From Mucilaginibacter sp. L294 (GTDB taxonomy: Bacteria > Bacteroidota > Bacteroidia > Sphingobacteriales > Sphingobacteriaceae), in assembly GCF_001636615.1 (NCBI RefSeq), contig NZ_LGEK01000013.1:17785-81784 (forward strand): DNA of 64,000 nt, in the 5' to 3' direction. The notes under the pieces are model-generated. The model had not been told where the DNA came from and made no database searches. It saw only the letters and a program-made list of their open reading frames with translations. Below are positions 1 to 7,984 of the stretch, piece after piece. Both the position numbers and the translations under genes were made by a program. Numbering within the stretch: position 1 is the stretch's first letter; every line of letters begins with the position of its first letter.

Positions 1-279
1 ATCCATAGTTACCGTAGTGGTATCAATACCATTTAGCAAACTATCGGCATCAAATCCTGCGGTAAGTAAAATGGTGTTGTGCAAGCCGGTTTTAGTAACC
101 GTGTTATTATATTTTACAGGCAGTATAATACAACCTAAGGCTACTACTGCAATGATAGCCGCTACCATCCGCAGCAGCAAAAAGCGCTTATTGGCACGCC
201 GGTACTCCAGCCATGCGAATAAAACCGCCATGCAAATACAAAGCGCGTAAACAATATATATCCAACTGCCCTGCATCAT
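1..279 (-). CDS. N-terminal part of a membrane protein, cut by the window edge
   Basis: The reverse strand is open from an ATG at 279 to the window edge (93 codons, no stop). The ATG overlaps the TGA of the upstream DUF4175-like gene in an ATGA arrangement, the same coupling used elsewhere in the window, so I take it as the true start. Two hydrophobic segments at about residues 6-25 and 35-55 are separated by a basic stretch containing YRRANKR, as in the paired N-terminal helices of proteins that follow MoxR/DUF58/BatA operons in Bacteroidota. The ectodomain is outside the window, so the family cannot be decided. A glutamine-amidotransferase-like or vWA-like ectodomain is possible. The forward-strand ORF covering 17-250 is a shadow. 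Confidence 0.75.
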   Translation of the reverse strand, partial: MMQGSWIYIVYALCICMAVLFAWLEYRRANKRFLLLRMVAAIIAVVALGCIILPVKYNNTVTKTGLHNTILLTAGFDADSLLNGIDTTTVTMD

Positions 280-2399
280 CTGTTAGCCTGCTTTAGGTTT
301 TTATAATACTGTTTAGATAAGCCCATATCTGCCGTGTTAGCACCAGATGCCGGCATGTTTTTTAATGTAGTTAAGGTTCGCTGCAATGCGCGTTCTACCA
401 GGTCTATATCCTTGTTATTTGCCTGTGTGGCCGATAAGATCCTGCGCATGGCCTTCAACGCTGGTAAATAAACGCCCGGCTGCGCTGATGCCTTTGAACC
501 CAATTGCTGGTTGGCTAATTGTAATACGCGATTATCCGCACCGTTTAACACCGGGTTGGTTTTTAGGCCTTCTAACACGTTAACCGCTTTTTTCAAAGCG
601 TCCATCTGGTCGGCAACGGGTTTAATATCCTGCTTGTTGATGGGTTGGATGATCTTATCCAATTCCCCGCTTAAGCGCTTTTCCTGTTTTAACGGCGGCG
701 GGTTATAAGCGGTTTTGGCCACAAACGCTCGTGACTTTTGTTGCAGGTCCTTCAGTAACCGCAAAGCTTTATAGGCAAAAGGCAATGCCGCCTGCGGTTT
801 GTAAAGGCGAAGTTGTAATTCGGCCTTCCACATTTCGGTAAGGGTTGCTTTTAGCTGGGCTTTGATGGCCGGTTCAAAAAAGCCTGCATCCTCGGCGTTA
901 TCGTGGTCGTCTGTATATTCTTTTAATATTTTGGTAGCGTTGCTAAAATCAGCAGGGTCTGCCAGGTCGTTATTTGGCGCGCCGATGGCATCTTCGCCTT
1001 CCTCGCCTAAAAACTTACCATAACGCAGGCGCAATAATTTTTGGTCGATACCGAGGTTATTGCTGCGGTTATTAAACTTCTCAACGCTGATGCTATCCTT
1101 TTCTTTGAGCAATTGTTCCGCATCAATAATGATCTGCCGCTCGCTCCTGAAAAATTCCGGTTTAAGGTTCACACCGTTAATGATGCCGTTCATACTCAGC
1201 AGCTCGGCGGTATCCTGTACACTTACGGTGTATACATCGGTGCGGCTTAGCTGTTTGTGCGTATCCTGCGCCTGTATGTAAAAGTAAAGCTCATCGCCGG
1301 GCTCCACATTTAAGGCCGGCAGTTGGATCAGTTTCTGCACATCGTACTGCGCGTTATGCGCGCCAAAACCTTGCGAAAAATTCAGCTTATACTCCTTAAA
1401 CTTTACGCCCTCGCCTTTGCCCTTTGCAACCGTAGCCATGATCACCGCATCGTTAATACCATAATCATCATTCAGTGTGGCGGTAATGGTAACCCTGGGC
1501 GCTTCGCCTGCATCAATATAGGTGTATTGCTTTGGTGTTTTAATATGGATAACAGGGGGTGCGTCCTTAACCACCTGCACGTAATACAGATCAGACAGTT
1601 TACCCTCAATACTTACCTGGTAAAAACCGGGGCGGGTGATAGATTTGGCAACATACCAGGTTGTGCCGCCGTCTCCTCCTTTTAAATCAACGCGTTCTTT
1701 ATCGTTAAATAGCAGGTATGCTTTTTTGATGGTTACGTTGGTTTTAATATGCCATTCGGCCAATGCCCCTTCCTCTGCCGACAGGTTAAATTTATCCTGC
1801 TCGCGCTTGCCCTTACCGGTATAAGCCGGCGGGGTGATGCTTACATTTACGCTGCTTATCTGCGGTAAAACTTTTTCGGCTACTTTAGGCATCGGTGCGC
1901 ATTCGGCAACGGGGCGGTTGTTCCCGTAAAAGATGCGTTCGATATGGAAGATCTTACCCAGCGCCCATATAAAGGCCGTAGCCACAATAAGCGAGAAAAA
2001 GGCCACCACCAAACGTTTGGCAAATGGCTTATGCGATATTTTAAGATCAGTTAAAACGGCCTCCGTTTTTGAGGAAGCGATAATCTGCAAGGGATTCAGC
2101 TCGGCAGCGGGCAGTAACAACAGGTGGCTGCTTTCCTGCAACTCGGGGTATTCCTTGTTTAAAAAAGCGGCTATTTTTTGCCCGCTCATTTGCCATGGCC
2201 GGTTAATGGCCAATAAAATAATAAGCGCTACAGGGAAAACAATTATCCCCCACAATATTGATGGCGAAAGCAAATAGTACACAATGGCGCCAATGTACAA
2301 TGCGGCATAAACCGATAGCAGCACATCCTCCAGCACGTGGTAAACTATCCAGCGGCGGCGCAGGCCTTGTATTTTATGTAATCCGCCCTGCTCAGTCAT
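276..2399 (-). CDS. DUF4175-like membrane protein of the MoxR/DUF58 operon
   Basis: About 707 residues from the start I prefer (ATG at 2399, MTEQGG). The longer frame starting at 2438 would overlap the upstream gene by 47 bp, whereas 2399 gives an 8-bp overlap typical of this operon. Two adjacent transmembrane helices lie at about residues 24-65 and a third at about 130-150. Then come extracytoplasmic beta-rich, Ig-like segments (SITPPAYTG is the kind of motif seen in DUF4175 proteins) and a long charged, helical C-terminal half likely to form coiled coils. The assignment rests on architecture and operon position rather than a catalytic motif. It probably acts in the periplasm with the BatA-like protein. 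The gene is translationally coupled to neighbours on both sides. Confidence 0.75.
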   Translation of the reverse strand: MTEQGGLHKIQGLRRRWIVYHVLEDVLLSVYAALYIGAIVYYLLSPSILWGIIVFPVALIILLAINRPWQMSGQKIAAFLNKEYPELQESSHLLLLPAAELNPLQIIASSKTEAVLTDLKISHKPFAKRLVVAFFSLIVATAFIWALGKIFHIERIFYGNNRPVAECAPMPKVAEKVLPQISSVNVSITPPAYTGKGKREQDKFNLSAEEGALAEWHIKTNVTIKKAYLLFNDKERVDLKGGDGGTTWYVAKSITRPGFYQVSIEGKLSDLYYVQVVKDAPPVIHIKTPKQYTYIDAGEAPRVTITATLNDDYGINDAVIMATVAKGKGEGVKFKEYKLNFSQGFGAHNAQYDVQKLIQLPALNVEPGDELYFYIQAQDTHKQLSRTDVYTVSVQDTAELLSMNGIINGVNLKPEFFRSERQIIIDAEQLLKEKDSISVEKFNNRSNNLGIDQKLLRLRYGKFLGEEGEDAIGAPNNDLADPADFSNATKILKEYTDDHDNAEDAGFFEPAIKAQLKATLTEMWKAELQLRLYKPQAALPFAYKALRLLKDLQQKSRAFVAKTAYNPPPLKQEKRLSGELDKIIQPINKQDIKPVADQMDALKKAVNVLEGLKTNPVLNGADNRVLQLANQQLGSKASAQPGVYLPALKAMRRILSATQANNKDIDLVERALQRTLTTLKNMPASGANTADMGLSKQYYKNLKQANR

Positions 2400-3846
2400 T
2401 GTTTGTTGATTTTTTGTGAGACAAAATGCGTTCGGCAATAAATAAAAGCACCACCAGCAACCAAAAATACCTGGATAGATCGGCTTGTTGGTTTGTTTTA
2501 AACGATGGCTGCGGCATAGATTGTAAAAATATTTCCGGCTGTAGCTGGTGGTTACTAAGGATACGGCGCTCGTGGCCTTTTGGTTGGCTTTGGCCGTTAC
2601 CCAATAGCAGTTTTAGCATTAGCTTAGGGAAATCATCACTCCAGACAAGATCGTTCCATAAAGGGTTAAAACGGCTGTAAAAATGATAGGTATTACCATT
2701 CAACCCTAACACCGGCTTGCCGAAACCGTCTTTCCATACGGACTCTTGCGCACTTGGTGCATTAACCGTTTTTGCCAAAGCGATATGCCCGGGATCAATC
2801 CATGAGCTTACCTCTGTTACTTTACCACCTTCGTATTGGAAAATATTTTTGCTGCTTTTTAACAGATCCGATTTCACCGGCTGCTCTGATAACCAGAAAA
2901 CCCATGCCTGGCCAGCCGGGATCTGCGCAGGTGAGCTATACTCTTTTATAACCGACTTGCGCCCTATAAAATCAACAGATGCAGACAAGGCGGCTTTAAG
3001 GTAACCGGCATCAAGCTGGTGTTTATCGGTGTAAATAGCGATGCGCAGGGCAGCTGTATCTACCGGTACCGATTGCACCGTATTTTTAAGGCTTACGGAT
3101 GGCTGCCCGTTTTGCACATTAACAGTCAGATCATTATTCCCGCTGCCTTGTATGGTTTGCGTGGTAAAATACGTTGCAGATGGCGTGCTATTACCAATAG
3201 TTACTTTAATAGCGGCGTTGTTGGTGATAAACGCCCGGTCTATCCACGTGGCAACAGAATCTTTTGCGGTATAGGTTTGCCAGTGAAGGGCTTTCAATTT
3301 TACCCCGGGTTTACTCCCCTTAAAATGATCGATGCCGTTTTGGGTGAACAGGTAAAAAGAGGCATCGCCAACCTGGCTTTCCAGTTGCTTTACCAAGCCC
3401 CAGTAGTTGGCGTTTGTGGCCGTATCTTTTAAGGACGAATCGGCCAGGATGGTTTTCAGGTCCTGCTTTGCAAAACCTTTATTAAAGTAATGGAACTCGT
3501 AGCCCGCCTTATCAAGCGAATCTATCGTCGGTTTAAATTGTTGGTACGTTTCTTTAAATATTTCCTGCGGGATAAGCACCCAACCTTTCTTTTGGGCGGT
3601 TACATACTTTTGCCAAACAGGGGCGGCCAGTAACATGGCAATTAATGCCAATAACAGGCACCGCAGTATCAGTAATAAAATATCCAGTAGCTTAAAGCTG
3701 CGCTTGGTGCTTTTTGATGCCTCGGTAATGAGCGAAATGCTGCCCACCTTAAGCGTTTTGCCCGGCCTTATATTCCACAGGTGGATAATAACCGGGATAC
3801 TGAGAGCGGCCAGCGCGAAGAACCATATTGGGTTTAAAAACTGCAT
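2392..3846 (-). CDS. BatA N-terminal domain membrane protein
   Basis: 484 residues. The N-terminus (MQFLNPIWFFALAALSIPV followed by IHLWNIRPGK) is the BatA/TIGR02226 signature: one helix at 5-24, a cytoplasmic loop, and a second helix at about 57-82 rich in Leu and Ala. A long periplasmic region follows and a final helix lies near residues 458-474, so both ends are anchored. No complete vWA MIDAS motif is visible, so it is a BatA-like scaffold, not a full Bat vWA protein. It starts 3 bp after the DUF58 gene and overlaps the DUF4175-like gene, clearly in one operon. In related clusters these proteins work with MoxR and DUF58 proteins in envelope integrity or stress tolerance. That role is inferred here. 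Confidence 0.85.
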   Translation of the reverse strand: MQFLNPIWFFALAALSIPVIIHLWNIRPGKTLKVGSISLITEASKSTKRSFKLLDILLLILRCLLLALIAMLLAAPVWQKYVTAQKKGWVLIPQEIFKETYQQFKPTIDSLDKAGYEFHYFNKGFAKQDLKTILADSSLKDTATNANYWGLVKQLESQVGDASFYLFTQNGIDHFKGSKPGVKLKALHWQTYTAKDSVATWIDRAFITNNAAIKVTIGNSTPSATYFTTQTIQGSGNNDLTVNVQNGQPSVSLKNTVQSVPVDTAALRIAIYTDKHQLDAGYLKAALSASVDFIGRKSVIKEYSSPAQIPAGQAWVFWLSEQPVKSDLLKSSKNIFQYEGGKVTEVSSWIDPGHIALAKTVNAPSAQESVWKDGFGKPVLGLNGNTYHFYSRFNPLWNDLVWSDDFPKLMLKLLLGNGQSQPKGHERRILSNHQLQPEIFLQSMPQPSFKTNQQADLSRYFWLLVVLLFIAERILSHKKSTNND

Positions 3847-3849
3847 CGC

Positions 3850-4728
3850 CTACCTTGCCCCCTTTTTACGCTGTACCAAAAAATCGCGCAGGGCCTCGTC
3901 AAGCGGCTGCGAGGTGCTTATCATACGGTAGGCTATGCGTTTAGCCAACAATTCGCTCCGGATAGCTGTGAGGTGCTCTTGCAATTTTTCGTTGTAAGCA
4001 TCTTTTGCCCGTTGGGTATTTACCTGTATGGTTTCGCCGGTTTCCAGGTCTTCCAGTGTCGAAAAGCCTTTAAAATCAAAATCAAGCTCGTTTTGCCCCA
4101 TCAGGTGAAACACAATGATCTCGTGCTTCAGCGCCGCTAAAGAATTGAGCAGCGCGTTTATCTCACCATCGGCCTGGTACATATCGGTTATAAAAACCAG
4201 CAGTTCCTTACGGCCCGCACCGGCAAACAGCTCTTTATAATGGATGGGTTTTGTAAATGTACCGGCAGGATCAACCTGCTGCAAATGGTAATACAACCGC
4301 TGCAAATGCTGCGGATCGGGTTTGGATGGGATAGAGAATAGCTCGCCATCCTTAAATATGTTCAGCGCTACAGAATCTCCCTGCAAATTGGCCAGGTAAG
4401 CCAATGAGGCGGTTAGCGCTTTGGCATATTCTATTTTTTTGATGCCATTATCATCGTGATTCATGGATGCGCTGGCATCCACCAAAAACCTGATGGAGAT
4501 GCTGGTTTCTATCTCAGATTCGCGGATATAATACCTGTCGCTGCGGGCAAACATGCGCCAGTCAAGCCAGCGCAGATCATCGCCCGGCTGGTAGCTGCGG
4601 TACTGGCTAAATTCAAGCCCCGGGCCTTTTACGGTGCTTTTGTTAAACCCATTCATAAAGCCATCAATAACCGTTTTCGCCAATAATGGCAAATCCTTAA
4701 TGGTCATTAATACTTTAGGGTCGAGCAC
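3850..4728 (-). CDS. DUF58 domain protein with vWA-like fold
   Basis: 292 residues, soluble. The DUF58 signature is clear at residues 39-62 (FSQYRSYQPGDD, then RWLDWRMFARSD). It is followed by a MIDAS-like DxSxS at D84-S86-S88 in FLVDASASMN, so the vWA metal site is intact. There is no signal peptide or transmembrane segment. Proteins of this family are the usual partners and presumed substrates or adaptors of MoxR AAA ATPases. Here the moxR gene lies 77 bp upstream in the same direction. The gap holds a short direct-repeat tract and a GC-rich hairpin, but the gene order indicates cotranscription. Confidence 0.9.
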   Translation of the reverse strand: MLDPKVLMTIKDLPLLAKTVIDGFMNGFNKSTVKGPGLEFSQYRSYQPGDDLRWLDWRMFARSDRYYIRESEIETSISIRFLVDASASMNHDDNGIKKIEYAKALTASLAYLANLQGDSVALNIFKDGELFSIPSKPDPQHLQRLYYHLQQVDPAGTFTKPIHYKELFAGAGRKELLVFITDMYQADGEINALLNSLAALKHEIIVFHLMGQNELDFDFKGFSTLEDLETGETIQVNTQRAKDAYNEKLQEHLTAIRSELLAKRIAYRMISTSQPLDEALRDFLVQRKKGAR

Positions 4729-4736
4729 GGTTTGAT

Positions 4737-4800
4737 TTTAGATGTTAGATGTACGATTTTAGATATATCCTTAGCCTCCCCTCTTTTGGAGGGGGTAGGT
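4737..4800. repeat. Short intergenic repeats between moxR and DUF58 genes
   Basis: The 77-bp gap contains an ATTTTAGATGTTAGATGTACG tract of the same style as 44149-44186, then a pyrimidine/purine hairpin (CCCCTC ... GGAGGG, 4776-4797). The second motif belongs to the same family as the copies at 23064-23171 and 46541-46557. Both are typical Bacteroidota intergenic palindromic repeats. Whether they attenuate transcription inside this operon cannot be told from sequence. Confidence 0.5.
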
Positions 4801-4805
4801 TGAAG

Positions 4806-5801
4806 CTATAAGTTACCCTTACGCTCCACAACCTTTATCAACTCCTCGGTTACCCTGTCAGAGTTGATGCCTTCGGCCTCGGCTTTAAAGTTCATCAATA
4901 TACGGTGCCTTAAAACGGCAGGTGCCATGGCGTGGATGTCTTCCATTAAAACAGCATACCTCCCTTTAAGTAAGGCGCGGGCTTTTGCAGTAAGTATTAA
5001 GGCCTGCCCTGCGCGCGGGCCTGCGCCCCAGCGTACCCATTCCTTTACATAATTAACAGTAGTGGTATCAGGCCGGGTAGCGCGGATCATTTCGCTTACG
5101 TAGCGGGTAAGGTCCTCGTTTATGGTTACCTGCCTTACCAGTGCCTGCGCCTGTATAATTTCTTCGGCCGTAATAACGGCTGTTACCTCAGCACCTTTTT
5201 TACCGGTGGTGCGGTTTAATATCGCAAACTCTTCTTCGGGGGTTGGGTAACCAATTTTTATCAGCAGTAAGAACCTGTCGAGTTGTGCCTCGGGTAATGG
5301 GTAAGTACCGGCCTGCTCAATAGGGTTTTGTGTAGCCAGGATAAAGAAAGGTTTATCAAGCGGATAAGTTTGCCCGCCGTAGGTCACCTCAAACTCCTGC
5401 ATGGCCTCTAAAAGGGCCGATTGCGTTTTGGGTGGTGTACGGTTTATCTCATCGGCCAAAATAATATTGGCAAACAAAGGGCCTTTGTTAAACTTAAAAA
5501 AACGTTTACCGGTGGCGTGGTCTTCTTCCAGTATCTCGGTACCGATGATATCCGTAGGCATCAGATCGGGCGTAAACTGGATACGCCTGAACGCCAGGTG
5601 TAGCGCCTGCGACATGGTTTTAACGATCAGTGTTTTTGCCAGCCCGGGTACCCCTTCCAGCAGGCAATGGCCGCCGGCTAAAAAGGCAACCAACAATTCA
5701 TCAAGTATGGCATCCTGCCCTACAATTACCTTTTGTATCTCGTTTTTTAACTGAGGTAATTTCTCAAGCAGGGCTTTTATATTTTTTTCGGTCAGTTCCA
5801 A
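4806..5801 (-). CDS. MoxR family AAA+ ATPase
   Basis: 331 residues, matching the family's usual length. Walker A is GVPGLAKT at residues 50-57, Walker B LADEIN at 115-120 followed by RTPPKTQSALLEAMQE, and sensor 1 ATQNP with the typical EQAGTYPLPEAQLDRF segment behind it. This is a complete MoxR/RavA-type chaperone ATPase. It is first in the operon with DUF58, BatA-like and DUF4175-like proteins, and probably remodels them or metal-dependent partners. The product is cytosolic. Expression is presumably driven from the 5802-6130 gap, which also serves the divergent DUF4159 gene. Confidence 0.95.
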   Translation of the reverse strand: MELTEKNIKALLEKLPQLKNEIQKVIVGQDAILDELLVAFLAGGHCLLEGVPGLAKTLIVKTMSQALHLAFRRIQFTPDLMPTDIIGTEILEEDHATGKRFFKFNKGPLFANIILADEINRTPPKTQSALLEAMQEFEVTYGGQTYPLDKPFFILATQNPIEQAGTYPLPEAQLDRFLLLIKIGYPTPEEEFAILNRTTGKKGAEVTAVITAEEIIQAQALVRQVTINEDLTRYVSEMIRATRPDTTTVNYVKEWVRWGAGPRAGQALILTAKARALLKGRYAVLMEDIHAMAPAVLRHRILMNFKAEAEGINSDRVTEELIKVVERKGNL

Positions 5802-6130
5802 TGTATTATATATTTATAGTTTCCTATCTGCGCTCCGTTTACTCACCGGCCTTTTCCGCCAATTAGCAGATCCCGCCCTCTCTTCGCTGCGCACAAAGAG
5901 GGCTTTGCATTTCTTCTCACCCTCATTCCCGATAACTATCGTGACGGAGGCGAGTTAAATTGCAACCAAATAAACGTATACCCAATCCCCTCACAAGATA
6001 TTACGCTTTTAACTAAAAACCATGCTTTCTTATCAAAAACACAACAAAGTATCCAAATTTTTACAACCTGTTAAGTTTATTAATTAAGACGGGCAATAAT
6101 TTTGTTTTAATTTTAGGGTTTTAGGAACAG
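5802..6130. other. Divergent intergenic region between moxR and DUF4159 genes
   Basis: No credible ORF. The moxR-proximal half is GC-rich and holds an inverted repeat GCCCTCT (5875-5881) / AGAGGGC (5897-5903), and a CGATA-AC-TATCG palindrome near 5929-5940 that looks like a dispersed-repeat fragment. The half next to the DUF4159 gene is very AT-rich (about 6000-6120) and is the natural place for both promoters. I could not identify an exact TAnnTTTG element that I would defend. Confidence 0.5.
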
Positions 6131-6757
6131 ATGGCATACGGGCAAAAATTCACTTTTACAAGATTAAGTTACCATAGCGGCGACTGGGATACAGATCAGC
6201 GCATGCCCTCAAATATTCTCAACTCCCTGCTGGAGTATACCACCATCCCTATTGACGAGCACGAAAAGGTTATCCCGTTAAGCAGCGACGATATTTTTAA
6301 CTACCCCTTTTGTTACCTGAGCGGCCATAAACTGGTACAGTTTGATGCCAAAGAAAAAGCCAACTTTAAAAGCTATGTGCAAAACGGCGGCTTTGTATTT
6401 GTTGACGATTGCAACCACGATATTGACGGGCTTTTCGCTAAATCATTTGAGGCGCAGATGGCGGTTTTGTTTGGGCCAGCAGCCATGAAGAAGATCCCGA
6501 ACAACCATAAGCTGTACAGCTCGTTCTTTAAATTTGAAAAGGGCCCGCCCACTACTTCATTTGAATTGAACGGCTGGGGCGACGACCTGATACACGATTA
6601 CCTTAAAGCAATTGAAATTAACGGCCGCATAGGGGTTTTATACAGCAGTAAGGACTACGGCTGCGAATGGGATTACGATTTCCGAAACAAACGTTTCCTG
6701 GCCGAAGACAATACAAAATTCGGGGTGAACATTATTGTTTACGCTATGAATTCGTAA
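6131..6757 (+). CDS. DUF4159 domain protein
   Basis: 208 residues, nearly all one DUF4159 domain. The visible signature is a class I glutamine-amidotransferase-like fold with YPFCYLSGH, then a GGFVFVDDCNHD turn where catalytic elements would lie, and a C-terminal KFGVNIIVYAMNS strand. There is no signal peptide and no membrane helix, so this is a free-standing cytosolic version. In other bacteria DUF4159 is fused to BatA-like membrane proteins. Here it sits divergently next to the MoxR/DUF58/BatA operon, which supports a shared process. A downstream GYF_2-RDD gene follows after 48 bp. Confidence 0.88.
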   Translation: MAYGQKFTFTRLSYHSGDWDTDQRMPSNILNSLLEYTTIPIDEHEKVIPLSSDDIFNYPFCYLSGHKLVQFDAKEKANFKSYVQNGGFVFVDDCNHDIDGLFAKSFEAQMAVLFGPAAMKKIPNNHKLYSSFFKFEKGPPTTSFELNGWGDDLIHDYLKAIEINGRIGVLYSSKDYGCEWDYDFRNKRFLAEDNTKFGVNIIVYAMNS

Positions 6758-6805
6758 CGCACAATCATACAATAAGCACTATATTTATCGGGATTTTAAA
6801 TTTAC

Positions 6806-7435
6806 ATGGCAGACGGTTACTACATATCAAAAAACGAAGAAGAACAAGGCCCTTTTACGCAAGAAGAGGTGATGCAGATGCACCTGGATGCAGATACCAT
6901 GGTACTATCACCACTTGCAGACGATTGGGAGCAGGCATCAGACCTGCCCGAGTTTTTCAATTACTTTGAAGCAAGGGGATTTTACTTCCCCACCGAGGAT
7001 AACCTGGCAGGTTTTGGCTGGAGGCTGCTCGCCTACATTGCCGACTCGCTCATCATGTCGTACCCGATATCGTTTTTTAGGCCGGAAAATTTTGCAGCGG
7101 TTTATAACAGGGCCGTTACCAACGCCGCAACGGTTGACGATTTGGTGGTTTTGCTGAAATTTAACCTGGTTAGCTTTTTATTGGTGGTGGTTTACCACGC
7201 CATTTGCGAGTTTTCGCCGTTACAGGGCAGTTTGGGTAAAAAAATGTTCAGGCTGGTAGTAGTTGATGCCGAGGGCCGCAGGCTTAGTTTTTTAAGGGCT
7301 TTATTACGCAACCTGGGCAAATTTGTATCGGGCCTGGTTTTATTGATCGGTTACCTGGTAGTGCTTTGGGACGACCGCAAACAGACCTGGCACGACAAAT
7401 GGGCAAACGCCTATGTGCTGATACGCAATAGATAG
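6806..7435 (+). CDS. GYF_2-RDD fusion membrane protein
   Basis: 209 residues. Residues 4-50 form a GYF_2 (DUF4339) module: GYYISKNEEEQGPFTQEEV with the conserved GPF turn, and an acidic DDWEQASDLPEFF end. An RDD domain follows from about residue 70 (GWRLLAYIADSLIMSYPISFF), with helices near 75-95, 118-138 and 170-188 and the characteristic GSLGKKMFRLVVVD motif before the third helix. RDD proteins are small membrane proteins of poorly known transport or anchoring function. GYF_2 is thought to bind proline-rich peptides. A second, divergent GYF_2-RDD protein lies at 15112-15789. Confidence 0.88.
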   Translation: MADGYYISKNEEEQGPFTQEEVMQMHLDADTMVLSPLADDWEQASDLPEFFNYFEARGFYFPTEDNLAGFGWRLLAYIADSLIMSYPISFFRPENFAAVYNRAVTNAATVDDLVVLLKFNLVSFLLVVVYHAICEFSPLQGSLGKKMFRLVVVDAEGRRLSFLRALLRNLGKFVSGLVLLIGYLVVLWDDRKQTWHDKWANAYVLIRNR

Positions 7436-7984
7436 TGAGTGGTTATAAGTGGGGGAGAATGGTTGATGTGCAAGCACCCCATTTGCCTTAGTGTTCACGT
7501 TCACTGCCGTGAACGCGTGCTATATTCACAAATTATTGATAATCAGGGTAATCAATAATTACTCACTTACTATACAGCGCCACCACGGGTTTTAAAAAAA
7601 TTCATCCATCCGGATATTGCCTTGAAACGGTATCAAACGATTTAATTTACTTTAAAACGCCCGTTTCACACGTGCGAAAGTGATTGTATTATAATACCTA
7701 ATTAAAAAAATCATCCCTTGTAACATCCCGGCTACCGCAGGCGTCTGATTTATATGAACCTCTGTCATCTTTCTACCTGGTACCGCCACGATAAACTCGC
7801 AAGAAAGGGTTGGGCGATAGCCATACCACCCTCTCCATCTTAAACCCGATAGCAGCGGATACCGGCCATGCGCCTAAGGCTTGCAGGCGTATAAGCATAT
7901 AGCGGGGCTGCCGTACCAAAGCAACGCAACACTTGTTTTTCATTACCATAATTCACTATATTTAGGCAATTAATCATACTCACT
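7436..7984. other. Long non-coding gap upstream of tldD
   Basis: 549 bases without a credible ORF. It begins with a gtgagtggttata fragment like the repeats at 21923 and 27814. It then contains a perfect 7-bp stem with TGCC loop (7498-7515), a near-perfect 16-bp palindrome (7664-7679, centre ACGT), and a GC-rich patch at about 7845-7915 with a CGCCT/AGGCG hairpin (7871-7875, 7885-7889). The last 60 bp are AT-rich and presumably hold the tldD promoter. No known RNA family was recognised. Confidence 0.5.

Noticed and set aside
17..250. 77-residue forward-strand ORF at the left edge
   Set aside because: It lies wholly within a reverse-strand frame that is open to the window edge, starts at an ATGA overlap and encodes two convincing membrane helices.
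7664..7679. TTTCACACGTGCGAAA, possible parS site
   Set aside because: It has the ACGT centre of parS-like sites but two bases more between the half sites and one mismatch, and lies far from parAB. No canonical TGTTTCACGTGAAACA was found.
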